Shown: one piece after another, positions 1 through 7,492 of the stretch | Numbering within the stretch: position 1 is the first letter of the stretch | Layout of the letters: each line of letters opens with the position of its first letter | NCBI GenBank assembly: GCA_964628905.1 | Contig: CAZVNS010000026.1 | Location: 1 to 27,372 of the forward strand | Reading direction: 5' to 3' | DNA: 27,372 bases | DNA from: JAJPXC01 sp964628905 | GTDB taxonomy: Bacteria > Bacteroidota > Bacteroidia > Bacteroidales > Muribaculaceae | Notes under the pieces: generated by a model | Seen by the model: the letters and a program-made list of their open reading frames with translations, nothing else | The model's database searches: none | Told to the model about the DNA's origin: nothing | Program-made: the position numbers and the translations under genes

Positions 1-39
1 AATTTATACAAAACTATATTATTGATATACAATGTATTA

Positions 40-55
40 CCCCCCCCCCAAAAAA
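40..55. repeat. Homopolymer tract, ten C then six A
   Basis: Ten consecutive C bases followed by six A bases lie about 15 bases upstream of the -33 element of the first promoter. The rest of bases 1-69 is AT-rich and shows no gene. Such tracts are prone to slipped-strand length change and can tune a neighbouring promoter, but nothing here proves variation. Confidence 0.7.
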
Positions 56-69
56 GTTACATATGACAT

Positions 70-100
70 TTTGGCAAATCAAAAATAAAGTTTAACTTTG
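70..100 (+). promoter_or_regulatory. Bacteroidota-type promoter of the seven-gene envelope operon
   Basis: TTTG at 70-73 is followed after 19 bases by TAACTTTG at 93-100, a full match to the Bacteroidota TTTG / TAnnTTTG promoter. Transcription would start a few bases after 100, giving a leader of roughly 110 bases before the first start codon at 215. Confidence 0.75.
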
Positions 101-101
101 C

Positions 102-123
102 GTTTGAGGAATAGTCCTCAAAC
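102..123 (+). repeat. Perfect 9-bp inverted repeat at the expected transcription start
   Basis: GTTTGAGGA (102-110) and TCCTCAAAC (115-123) pair perfectly around the four-base spacer ATAG. The palindrome begins one base after the -7 box, so it straddles the expected start point. It could be an operator for a dimeric regulator or a stabilising 5' mRNA hairpin. The sequence alone does not decide. Confidence 0.6.
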
Positions 124-135
124 CGACATAACAGG

Positions 136-184
136 GTCATTGGGTTCGGCCTTGGGTGTCGGGAAGCAAAAAATAGAACCTCCC
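136..184 (+). promoter_or_regulatory. 49-base leader element, left copy
   Basis: These 49 bases are identical to the reverse complement of 27324-27372. Both copies lie in the 5' leader of an operon and point towards its first gene, here 30 bases before the ATG at 215. GGTTC (143-147) can pair with GAACC (176-180), and a weaker inner pairing joins 149-153 with 164-167, so a folded RNA is possible. I do not recognise a known riboswitch. Identity stops at base 185 on the gene side. Confidence 0.6.
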
Positions 185-214
185 TTAAAAATAACGACAT
201 AAACCAATCAATCG

Positions 215-700
215 ATGAAAAAAATCACTTTGCTTTTAGTGTTCATGGCGATGCTGGTACCGCAGGTGTCGCTGGCCAAGAAGAAGGCCGACAACACGAT
301 GTCGTACGAGATTGTGGGTAGCGGCACCGGTACTCAGGGAAGCTACCTGGTGGAGGTCTCGCTCCGCACTAAGGATAAGAAGATCGGGGAGGACGCCCTG
401 AAGCGTGCCGCAGTGCACGGGGTGCTGTTCCGCGGCTTCAGCAATCCGCAGTCGCGCGTGAGCCAGAAGCCCCTTGCCGGCGGCCCTGCCAACGAGGCTC
501 AGCATGCCGACTTCTACAAGGAGTTTTTCTCGGACAACGGTACTGCCGCTTCGTTTGCCTCCTTGGTGCCCGGTTCGCGCACAATCAAGAAGGTCGACAA
601 GGAGTATGTGATCACCGCCAAGGTGACTGTGAACAAGGAATTATTGGAAAAATATCTCCGCGAGATGGGAGTGATCCGCGGTCTTAACTCTGCATTCTGA
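215..700 (+). CDS. Small exported protein, paralogue of the third gene of the operon
   Basis: The 161-residue product starts with a clear signal peptide (basic MKK, hydrophobic core, likely cleavage after SLA near residue 21). No named family is certain. The middle (DALKRAAVHGVLFRGF, then an FF..NG block) lines up with the same region of the gene at 1291 (EQAKRNAVSDVLFKGI, then FF..GG), so the two are diverged duplicates. An alternating beta pattern near the C terminus (VITAKVTVNKELL) recalls the LPP20/CsgG class of envelope proteins, but that is inference. It is the first gene after the promoter and leader, and its TGA shares one base with the next ATG, suggesting coupled translation. Confidence 0.8.
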   Translation: MKKITLLLVFMAMLVPQVSLAKKKADNTMSYEIVGSGTGTQGSYLVEVSLRTKDKKIGEDALKRAAVHGVLFRGFSNPQSRVSQKPLAGGPANEAQHADFYKEFFSDNGTAASFASLVPGSRTIKKVDKEYVITAKVTVNKELLEKYLREMGVIRGLNSAF

Positions 701-1284
701 TGAAAAAGACATTAGTATCGCTGATGCTGCTGCTGGTGTGCGGCGGTGTGAGCATGGCGCAGTCGCGCCCGACCCGCGAGGTGAAGATGCCTCAGGAGCA
801 TGGCTTGGGCGTGTCGACAACTGATTATACCCAGTTGACCCACGGTTTCTTCTGCGTGGCACAGGCATCGACGGCCTACACTGTCGACTCCAGCCACAAT
901 CTGGGCTTCACAGCCATAGAGGCCATCGGAGGCTACCGCTTCAACGACTACCTGCGCGTGGGCGTGGGTCTGGGCGCGAGGTATTATTATGGTGAGCTTG
1001 GCGTCAGGAACATGAGCCACGACTGGGGCATGCCCCTGTTTCTGGACCTGCGCGGCAACTTCATCCCCAACGGTTACCGCGACGTGGTGCCTTACTGGTC
1101 TATGGATATCGGCACCACACTGCCCGACGGGGTGATGGTGCGTCCGGCGATCGGCCTGCGCATCGGCCAGCCCCGCTCGGCCTTCCTGGTTTCGCTGGGC
1201 TACATCGGCCAGGACATCCGCGTGTATCCGGGAGCCAAGAAGTTCCGCTCAGGTATCAATTTGTCAGTAGGATATGAATTCTAA
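700..1284 (+). CDS. Small outer-membrane beta-barrel-like protein
   Basis: The 194-residue product has a signal peptide ending near VSMAQ (about residue 21). The mature part alternates hydrophobic and polar residues in glycine- and tyrosine-rich strands, and ends in VGYEF, a C-terminal aromatic of the kind recognised by the BAM machinery. Size and pattern suit an eight-strand outer-membrane barrel. No substrate or partner can be read from it. Its ATG overlaps the preceding stop codon by one base, and the next gene starts six bases after its stop, so it belongs to the same transcript. Confidence 0.75.
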   Translation: MKKTLVSLMLLLVCGGVSMAQSRPTREVKMPQEHGLGVSTTDYTQLTHGFFCVAQASTAYTVDSSHNLGFTAIEAIGGYRFNDYLRVGVGLGARYYYGELGVRNMSHDWGMPLFLDLRGNFIPNGYRDVVPYWSMDIGTTLPDGVMVRPAIGLRIGQPRSAFLVSLGYIGQDIRVYPGAKKFRSGINLSVGYEF

Positions 1285-1290
1285 GATATT

Positions 1291-1788
1291 ATGAAAAAGG
1301 TATTTATGAAGATGTTTGCGGTGGCCGCTGCGATGATGCTGACGCTGGGGGCTTGTAAGACACCCACCAATGTGTCAAACGAGTATGCCACCTATGGATT
1401 TCCCACCCAATGCCTGGGCGTTGATCCCAACGGCGACCAGACACTCCGCACCTGGGGCAATGGCGTCAACAAGGCCGAGGCTATCGAGCAGGCCAAGCGC
1501 AACGCTGTGAGCGACGTGCTCTTCAAGGGCATCAACGACGGCAGCGCCGACTGCTCGCGCCGCCCGATCATCAACGAGGTGAACGCCCGCGAGAAGTATG
1601 AGAAGTATTTCAAAGTGTTCTTCCGCGACGGCGGCGCTTACAACAAGTATGTGACGATCGAGGAGAACCGTACCTCGCGCATCAAGTCCAAAAGCTCTAC
1701 CATGGAGGCCTGGAGCGTGGTGGTTGTGGTCAACCGCGACGCCCTGCGCGACCGTATGATTGACGATAACGTAATAAGTGAATATTAA
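1291..1788 (+). CDS. Small lipoprotein, paralogue of the first gene of the operon
   Basis: The 165-residue product has a lipobox (LTLGAC, Cys near residue 22), so it should be lipid-anchored. The residues after the cysteine (KTPTN) lack the acidic run typical of Bacteroidota surface export, so a periplasm-facing outer-membrane location is more likely. The domain shared with the first gene spans about residues 55-150, including DVLFKGI and KVFFRDGG. The end of that region (AWSVVVVVNRDALRDRM) resembles the strand-then-helix ending of LPP20-like proteins; this is inference. Start at 1291 fits a short gap from the previous gene; Met6 is an alternative. Confidence 0.8.
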   Translation: MKKVFMKMFAVAAAMMLTLGACKTPTNVSNEYATYGFPTQCLGVDPNGDQTLRTWGNGVNKAEAIEQAKRNAVSDVLFKGINDGSADCSRRPIINEVNAREKYEKYFKVFFRDGGAYNKYVTIEENRTSRIKSKSSTMEAWSVVVVVNRDALRDRMIDDNVISEY

Positions 1789-1790
1789 TT

Positions 1791-2747
1791 ATGTGCAATA
1801 AGTTAAGAATTTTGAGCCTTGTGCTGCTCCTCGCCGTAGGCATCGCGGCCAATGGCCAGGCCAAGAAGCCCACTATCATGGTGATGCCGTCTGAGGTGTG
1901 GTGCTTCGAGAATGGATATACCGAGACCTACGATACCCAGGGTAAACAGACCAAGGTGCCCAACTACGAGCGCGCCGTGCAGGAGAACAGCGACCTGCTC
2001 AACGTGATCACCAAAATCGGCGAGCTGATGGCCGAGCGCGGCATGCCCCTGAAGGACCTGTCGGCATCAATCCGCGACATCAACCGCACCAACGCCGAAA
2101 ACGAGATGACCGTTAGCCGCCAGGGCTCTGAGCTCGCCGAGACCCCCCTGGAGCGCCTGATGGCCCGCGCCAAGGCCGACATTGTGGTTGAGGTGGGTTG
2201 GAAGATCACCAAGGTGGGTCCCAAGCAGTCGGTCACCTACACCCTGCGCGGACTCGACGCCTACACCAACAAGCAAGTGGCAGCCGCCCAAGGCACCGGC
2301 CCGCAGTCGTTCTCAGCCGAGGTGCCCGTGCTCTTGGAGGAGGCAGTGCTGTCCAATATGGACAACTTCATCTCGCAGCTCCAGGCCCACTTCGACGACC
2401 TTGTGGAGAATGGCCGCGAAATCACCCTCAACCTGCGTATATTCGACAACGGCAGCGACCTGACGTTTGAGGAAGAGTATGGCGACAACGAGCTTACCGA
2501 CGTGATTGACAACTGGATGGCTGACAACACAGTCAACCACCGCTACTCGCTGTCGGACGCAGGCGAGACCTACCTCGGCTTTGAGCAGGTGCGCATACCC
2601 CTCTACCGCGAGAACGGCTCTCCGATGGATACCCGCCACTTCGCCACTCAGCTGCGCCGCTTCCTGCAGAAGCCCCCGTACAACATCCCCGCGAAAATCA
2701 TTACCAAAGGCTTAGGCCGCGTCGACTTAATATTAGGTGAGAAATGA
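1791..2747 (+). CDS. Exported DUF6175-like protein
   Basis: The 318-residue product has a signal peptide ending near ANGQ (residue 23), followed by KKPTIMVMPSEVWCFENGY. The start of the mature protein and the block ADIVVEVGWKI, followed by a strand that begins YTLRGLDAYT, match what I recall of the Bacteroidota family DUF6175. The order of secondary structure resembles TolB N-terminal/CsgG-like domains, so a periplasmic assembly or sensing role is possible but unproven. The ATG is two bases after the previous stop, and the 3' end overlaps the next gene by four bases, so translation is probably coupled. Confidence 0.7.
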   Translation: MCNKLRILSLVLLLAVGIAANGQAKKPTIMVMPSEVWCFENGYTETYDTQGKQTKVPNYERAVQENSDLLNVITKIGELMAERGMPLKDLSASIRDINRTNAENEMTVSRQGSELAETPLERLMARAKADIVVEVGWKITKVGPKQSVTYTLRGLDAYTNKQVAAAQGTGPQSFSAEVPVLLEEAVLSNMDNFISQLQAHFDDLVENGREITLNLRIFDNGSDLTFEEEYGDNELTDVIDNWMADNTVNHRYSLSDAGETYLGFEQVRIPLYRENGSPMDTRHFATQLRRFLQKPPYNIPAKIITKGLGRVDLILGEK

Positions 2748-3682
2748 AAAAGTTAGCCTACCTGCAGCTTGCGGCATCAATGCTGCTCTGCTCGGCCTCA
2801 GCCCTGGCCGACGACTGTGGCATCAATCTGTCAGTAGTGTCCGTCCCCCAGACCGAAAAGGTGCCCGCCGCCACCGTCAACTACCTCAACAACAAGCTGA
2901 CGCAGCTGGTCACCAACACAGGCATCAGCGCCGACCCCGGCATGAGCCAGTTCTTCATCGCCGGCCGTTTCAGCCATATCTTTGAGGACGTGGTGCCCGG
3001 GCCTCCCACCCAGACAGCCCTCCACACCACCCTCACACTCTATATCGGCGACATGTCGTCGGAGTCGGTCTACGCCACTACGACCATCGACCTCCGCGGC
3101 GTGGGCACCTCCGACCAGCGCGCCTACATCAACGCCCTGCGCCAGGTCAACGCCCGCAACTCTCGCGTGTCCTCGTTCATCGAAGCCGGCAAGGAGAAGG
3201 TGATCGACTACTTCAACAAGCAGTACCCCCAGATCCTCAAGCGCGCCGAGCGCCTCGCCGCCTCCCACGACTATGAGGCCGCCCTGTGGCAGCTCGCCCC
3301 GGTGCCGGAGTGCTGCGTGGGTTACCCCCAGGTTGAGGCAGCCATCCTGCGCTACTTCCAGGCATTCATCGACCAGCAGGGCCAGGCACTCTACGCCAAG
3401 GCTTACTCCTCGTGGGGAGCATCGCCCGACGCCGTAGGAGCCGCCGAGGCGTTTGAATACCTCGCTCAGATCGACCCCGCATCGGCCTACTACCCCAAAG
3501 CCCAGGCCTTGGCCCAGGAAATCAAGAAGACCGTAAAGAGCGACTACGACTTCGAGAACCGTCAGAAATATAACGACGCAATCGACCTGAAGCGCAGCAC
3601 CATCGAGGCCGCCCGCCAAGTAGGCGTGGCCTATGGTCGCGGTCAGCAGCCTACCACCACCAACCTCATGTGGTTACGTTAA
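2744..3682 (+). CDS. Exported protein of unknown function, CsgG-like N-terminal half
   Basis: The 312-residue product begins with a signal peptide (cleavage near SALA, residue 22). Residues about 25-165 alternate strands and helices (FFIAGRF, TLTLYIGDM, TTTIDLRGVG, then a helix and FIEAGKEKVIDYF) in an order like CsgG/LPP20-type domains. Residues about 170-290 are helical and alanine-rich, with a pattern like tetratricopeptide helices (YEAALWQLAPVP, AAEAFEYLAQIDP). The fold assignments are inference by eye. Its ATG overlaps the stop region of the preceding gene. Confidence 0.65.
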   Translation: MKKLAYLQLAASMLLCSASALADDCGINLSVVSVPQTEKVPAATVNYLNNKLTQLVTNTGISADPGMSQFFIAGRFSHIFEDVVPGPPTQTALHTTLTLYIGDMSSESVYATTTIDLRGVGTSDQRAYINALRQVNARNSRVSSFIEAGKEKVIDYFNKQYPQILKRAERLAASHDYEAALWQLAPVPECCVGYPQVEAAILRYFQAFIDQQGQALYAKAYSSWGASPDAVGAAEAFEYLAQIDPASAYYPKAQALAQEIKKTVKSDYDFENRQKYNDAIDLKRSTIEAARQVGVAYGRGQQPTTTNLMWLR

Positions 3683-3705
3683 AGCACTAAACATCAACTG
3701 TAAAA

Positions 3706-5517
3706 ATGAAAATTAAATCGATCATTATAGCCCTTGCTCTCGCCACTGTGGCATCGGGCATGGCTTACGCCGCAGTGCCCCGCCAGAACGACAAGGGGAA
3801 ATGGGGATATGTCGACGATAGCGGTGCCAAAATCGTCGACTACAAATACGATGAGGCCGGCTACTTCACCGACGGCCTCGCTCTGGTGAAGAAGGGCGAC
3901 AATCTCGGCATGATCAACGAGTCGGGCAAGGAAATCATCCCCGTGAAATACAACATCATCGAGCCTCACAACGCTCAGATATTCCGCGTGGCCGCCAACG
4001 GCAAAATGAAAGATGGCGTGCTGATGGACGAGAAGTATGGCTTCGTCAACCGTGAAGGCGTTGAGGTGCTCAAGCCCGAGTACGATGAGGTAGGCGGCTT
4101 CGTCAACGGCATGGCCTACATCAAGAAAGGCGCCACCTACGGCTACATCAACGAAGACATCAAGGTGGTGATACCCTGCAAATACGCCGCTGTGGGCAAA
4201 TTCAACGACAAAGGCCTGACCTGGGTCAACGAAGGCGCCAAATACGACAAAAACTCCACCTCAAGTTTCACCGGAGGCAAGTATGGCGTGATCGACCGCA
4301 CCGGCAAGGTGATTGTGCCGGTCAAATACAAGTCGGCAGGTGTATTTAAAAAGTATAGCTATACCCCATCTGACGAGGAACTCAAGAAGATGACTCTGAA
4401 CGAGAAGACTATCACACTGGAATGTCCATCACACTACCTGCTTCGTAAGATTAAATTCGACAAAGTCAATCTCGCCAAACTCTCTGACGAGATTTACGGC
4501 CTCTATGGATCGCCGCGCGACGATGGCTACAACAATGCCGTCTTCACCCTCGACGGCGAGGTGCTGATTAAGGAAGGTAAATTCTACTCAGCCCTTTATC
4601 CCACTGAGGGACTTGCCGTGGTCACCAACAAAGCGGACCAATACAACTATCTCAACATGGCCACCGGCGAATTACTGTTTAAGAAATATATCTACGACGG
4701 ATGGGCATTTGAAGATGGCGTGGCTGTAATCGAGCGCACCGAAGGTGGAGGTAATGAACTCATTGACATGTCGGGTAACCCAATATCCAGCACTTACGAT
4801 AAAATCTACCCCCGCAAGGATGGCCTGTACATCGTGCGCTCATCCACATCCAATGACAAGTATTACCGCTACGGAGCCATCGACGCCAAAGGCAATGAGG
4901 TGGTACCCGCCAACCACACCTATCTCTATCCCCCCTCGCATGGCTACATGGCATGCAAAGACGATAACAAGGCTGGCTTCCGCGACCTCCAGGGCAATTG
5001 GGCTCACGAAGGATTTAAGTCATCATTTTCATTTGTCGACGGTTACGCATCGGTCAAAACTGACAATGGCTGGGGCCTGATTGACACTGAAGGGAAGCAG
5101 GTAGTAAAATGCCGGTGGAAAGACACCATATCCAAGAATGTGGGCAAGACCGGTCTAATGTTTGTTTCCGACGAGGAAGGCGACAACAATGGTTACATGC
5201 TACTGGATATTAAAACTGACAAAGTGTTGTCGACCGCCAAATACAAATGGATACGCACATTCCTCAGCGACTATGAGGATGTGGCCATCGTGGGCGACGA
5301 CAACCAGCATGTGGGCATCCTCAACAAAGAGGGCAAGCTCATCATCCCCGCGATATTCACCGTTAGTCAGGCCAGGGTGGCTTACCAGAAATACCTTACC
5401 CGCTCCAACCCCGTATGGACAGAGTTTGACACCTACTGCACCAAGCTCCTCTCCAACCCCAACCGCAATAAAGGCAAACTCTCATCAAAACTCGAATCAA
5501 CCCTCTGGGACTACTAA
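3706..5517 (+). CDS. Exported WG-repeat protein
   Basis: The 603-residue product has a signal peptide (cleavage near MAYA, residue 23), then at least nine WG-type repeats: units such as KWGYVDDSGAKIV, NLGMINESGKEII, KYGVIDRTGKVIV, GWGLIDTEGKQVV and HVGILNKEGKLII. Each has the aromatic-glycine start and the D/N-x-x-G-K turn typical of WG beta-repeat proteins, which are thought to be binding scaffolds. Repeats are well kept in residues 30-215 and again near 380-560, with a degenerate stretch between. A conserved-looking tail without repeats (about 565-603) follows. It lies 23 bases after the preceding gene and three before the next, inside the envelope operon. Its ligand cannot be inferred. Confidence 0.85.
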   Translation: MKIKSIIIALALATVASGMAYAAVPRQNDKGKWGYVDDSGAKIVDYKYDEAGYFTDGLALVKKGDNLGMINESGKEIIPVKYNIIEPHNAQIFRVAANGKMKDGVLMDEKYGFVNREGVEVLKPEYDEVGGFVNGMAYIKKGATYGYINEDIKVVIPCKYAAVGKFNDKGLTWVNEGAKYDKNSTSSFTGGKYGVIDRTGKVIVPVKYKSAGVFKKYSYTPSDEELKKMTLNEKTITLECPSHYLLRKIKFDKVNLAKLSDEIYGLYGSPRDDGYNNAVFTLDGEVLIKEGKFYSALYPTEGLAVVTNKADQYNYLNMATGELLFKKYIYDGWAFEDGVAVIERTEGGGNELIDMSGNPISSTYDKIYPRKDGLYIVRSSTSNDKYYRYGAIDAKGNEVVPANHTYLYPPSHGYMACKDDNKAGFRDLQGNWAHEGFKSSFSFVDGYASVKTDNGWGLIDTEGKQVVKCRWKDTISKNVGKTGLMFVSDEEGDNNGYMLLDIKTDKVLSTAKYKWIRTFLSDYEDVAIVGDDNQHVGILNKEGKLIIPAIFTVSQARVAYQKYLTRSNPVWTEFDTYCTKLLSNPNRNKGKLSSKLESTLWDY

Positions 5518-5520
5518 AAT

Positions 5521-6750
5521 ATGAAGACTATCACTAAATATATACTTGCCCTCGCCGTGGCCGCAATCCCCATGGTGGGCATGGCCGACGAGGCCAACAG
5601 CGGCAACGACATTAACCGCTATCGCCGCCTGTCGCTGTGCAACATCATGGTGAAGCACGACAACGAGAAATTCGCCGACGAAATCGAGGAGCAGTTCCTC
5701 AACATCGGTGTTGCCGAGCAATACAACGACCACAACCTGAGCGTGCGAGTGGTCAACACCCAGGAAAAGCTCGAGGGCGACGCCGAGATCACCCGCTTCG
5801 TCAACAACAACAATATCGCCTCGCGACTGGTGGCTAAATGGTTCAACCGCAACATGCTCACCGGAGAGTGCGACCTCGACCTGGTCAAGAGCCGCGGCCT
5901 CTACGACGCCTCAGTGTTTGACCACGAACTGGCAAGCCGCTCAGCCCGCGGCAAAGCAATGCTCGAGGATGCCGGCGAGGACCTGATCGGCAACACCTAC
6001 CTGCTGGTGCACGAGTTCACCTACGTCGACAAGGCCAAGCGCTCAAAGACCTGGGGCCTGATCGGTGCCGCCGTCATGGGCGGACTGATGGCATACGGCG
6101 GCGGCTCACAGCAGCAGATCAGCACCACCATGAAGAACACCAACGACATCATCAGCTCATACAAAGGCTTCAGTGTCAAAATCAACACCCGTCTCTACCG
6201 TCTGGTGTGGGACGAGGAGGCCAGCAACGAGTTTTACCTCAACCACTTCGCGTCGGCTCCCGACGAAGCCAAGCGCAACGCCTTCGAGCAAAACCGCGGC
6301 AAATACCACCTTGAGTACGTGGGCAACGTGGTGTCGAAGGGTGGCCGCACATCATTCTTAGGCATCAACGAAGAACAGCCCGAGCTGATGATCCGCAAGG
6401 CGTGCCAGCGCGCCCTCGACGAGAACGTGGCCGACCTGATGAAGAAGTACGAGCAGTTCCGCATCAAGATGCCCGTGGCCACCGTCAGCCCCACAATCAC
6501 CGTCAACATCGGCCTCAAAGAGGGTGTCAACCCCGACTCAAAGTACGAAGTGCTTGAGCCCCAGGAGAAGGATGGCAAGACCACCTACAAGCGCATCGCC
6601 GTGATACGCCCCGTGGCCAATCGCATCTGGGACAACCGCTTCATGGCCACTGAGGAGGGCGCCTTCGGAGCCGATTTCGGCGCCACAACCTTCGTCAAGG
6701 TCAGTGGCGGCGAGATCCTCCCCGGCCACCTCGTGCGACAGATTGAATAA
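5521..6750 (+). CDS. Exported protein with a glycine-rich hydrophobic segment
   Basis: The 409-residue product has a signal peptide (cleavage after VGMA, residue 22). I do not recognise the family. The first half is polar. A hydrophobic, glycine-rich segment at about residues 178-196 (WGLIGAAVMGGLMAYGGGS) is followed by QQQ and could insert in a membrane or act as a glycine-zipper oligomerisation element. The C-terminal part has a compact beta pattern (PTITVNIGLKEGV, then YKRIAVIRPV), similar to small beta-barrel domains near the end of CsgG/TolB-type envelope proteins; this is a guess. It is the last gene of the operon; the next transcript has its own promoter-like box. Confidence 0.75.
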   Translation: MKTITKYILALAVAAIPMVGMADEANSGNDINRYRRLSLCNIMVKHDNEKFADEIEEQFLNIGVAEQYNDHNLSVRVVNTQEKLEGDAEITRFVNNNNIASRLVAKWFNRNMLTGECDLDLVKSRGLYDASVFDHELASRSARGKAMLEDAGEDLIGNTYLLVHEFTYVDKAKRSKTWGLIGAAVMGGLMAYGGGSQQQISTTMKNTNDIISSYKGFSVKINTRLYRLVWDEEASNEFYLNHFASAPDEAKRNAFEQNRGKYHLEYVGNVVSKGGRTSFLGINEEQPELMIRKACQRALDENVADLMKKYEQFRIKMPVATVSPTITVNIGLKEGVNPDSKYEVLEPQEKDGKTTYKRIAVIRPVANRIWDNRFMATEEGAFGADFGATTFVKVSGGEILPGHLVRQIE

Positions 6751-6757
6751 TTTTTAT

Positions 6758-6765
6758 TAATTTTG
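6758..6765 (+). promoter_or_regulatory. -7 box before slyD
   Basis: TAATTTTG fits the Bacteroidota TAnnTTTG -7 consensus. No good TTTG is seen about 20 bases upstream, so the promoter is weaker than the one at 70-100 or needs help. Transcription would begin just before the hairpin at 6775. Confidence 0.45.
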
Positions 6766-6774
6766 CAATGACAT

Positions 6775-6824
6775 CCGGGGATGTGAAAGTTGGTAAATCA
6801 TTTGAACCTACCTCACATCCCCGG
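6775..6824 (+). promoter_or_regulatory. Long leader hairpin upstream of slyD
   Basis: Bases 6775-6786 pair perfectly with 6813-6824 (12 base pairs, 26-base loop). The left arm also sits in a competing small hairpin, ACATC/GATGT at 6771-6775 and 6780-6784. No T-run follows on either strand, so this is not a standard terminator. Its position at the expected 5' end of the slyD transcript, with two mutually exclusive foldings, suggests a regulatory leader. Confidence 0.5.
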
Positions 6825-6887
6825 GGTTGTAATATTAAAAGCCCCGGAGCGCGAAGCTGTCCCGTTCAAGCGCATCACGCTTGTAAA

Positions 6888-6910
6888 AACTCTAACAACT
6901 CTAACAACTC
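6888..6910 (+). repeat. Tandem 9-base repeat before the slyD start codon
   Basis: AACTCTAAC is present twice in tandem (6888-6896, 6897-6905), followed by a partial third copy AACTC. It fills the ribosome-loading region just before the ATG at 6914. Copy-number change would alter spacing to the leader hairpin but not the reading frame. Confidence 0.55.
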
Positions 6911-6913
6911 AAT

Positions 6914-7492
6914 ATGCAACGTATCGAACCTGGAAAGTATGTGGAGCTTGGCTACGACCTGTACGAGCTGAGCGCCGATGGCGAGGCTAAACTCGTGCAC
7001 CAAACCAACGTAGATGATCCCGAACGCATAATCTTTGGCGTCACTCAGGGCATGATCCGCCCCCTGGAGCAGGCTATCGAAGGTCTGGGACCCGGCGGCG
7101 AATTCAACGTCGATGTCAAGGCCGCTGAGGCTTTCGGCCCCCACGACCCTGAGCAGGTAGTCACCTTGGAGTGCGACATCTTCAAGGTCGACGGCAAGTT
7201 TGACGACGAGATGGTCAAGGTGGGCGAATATGTGCCCATGATGACCGCCGACGGCTTCCGCATCAACGGCCTCGTCACCGAGGTCACCGACAAGGACGTG
7301 AAGATGGACTTCAACCACCCGCTCGCCGGCAAGGATGTGCGCTTCACCGGCAAAGTCCTGACCGTACGCGACGCCACCCCCGAGGAGCTGCACCCCACCT
7401 GCGGTTGCGGCAGTTGCTCCGGCGGCAGCTGTGGCGACGAAGGCTCTTGTGGCTGCGATGACAATAACTCCTGCGGTTGCGTCTGCAAATGA
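6914..7492 (+). CDS. slyD: SlyD-type FKBP peptidyl-prolyl isomerase with metal-binding tail
   Basis: The 192-residue cytosolic protein catalyses cis-trans isomerisation of prolyl bonds and binds metal ions. The FKBP half shows the expected opening (GKYVELGYDLYE), the core TQGMIRPLEQAIEGLGPGG and a return strand after the inserted chaperone flap (VTLECDIFKVDGKF). The last 32 residues carry nine cysteines in CGC and SCG patterns plus one histidine, the SlyD nickel/zinc-binding tail, here richer in Cys than in His. Its stop overlaps the ATG of the following ABC ATPase (ATGA), so the two are co-translated. The leader is unusually structured. Confidence 0.9.
   Translation: MQRIEPGKYVELGYDLYELSADGEAKLVHQTNVDDPERIIFGVTQGMIRPLEQAIEGLGPGGEFNVDVKAAEAFGPHDPEQVVTLECDIFKVDGKFDDEMVKVGEYVPMMTADGFRINGLVTEVTDKDVKMDFNHPLAGKDVRFTGKVLTVRDATPEELHPTCGCGSCSGGSCGDEGSCGCDDNNSCGCVCK

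Noticed and set aside
136..184. The leader element as a known riboswitch or tRNA fragment
   Set aside because: It has a GGTTC pairing and an A-rich stretch that recall small riboswitches such as preQ1, but the conserved core does not match and the downstream genes are not in such a pathway.
2831..3619. Long minus-strand frame (262 codons) opposite the fifth gene of the envelope operon
   Set aside because: It is the mirror of a GC-rich real gene with a signal peptide and proper operon spacing. The mirrored product is a low-complexity Val/Gly/Leu-rich string with no domain.
6775..6824. The hairpin after the envelope operon as an intrinsic terminator
   Set aside because: Neither strand has a T-run after the stem, and the stem begins just after a -7 box, so a leader role for slyD fits better.
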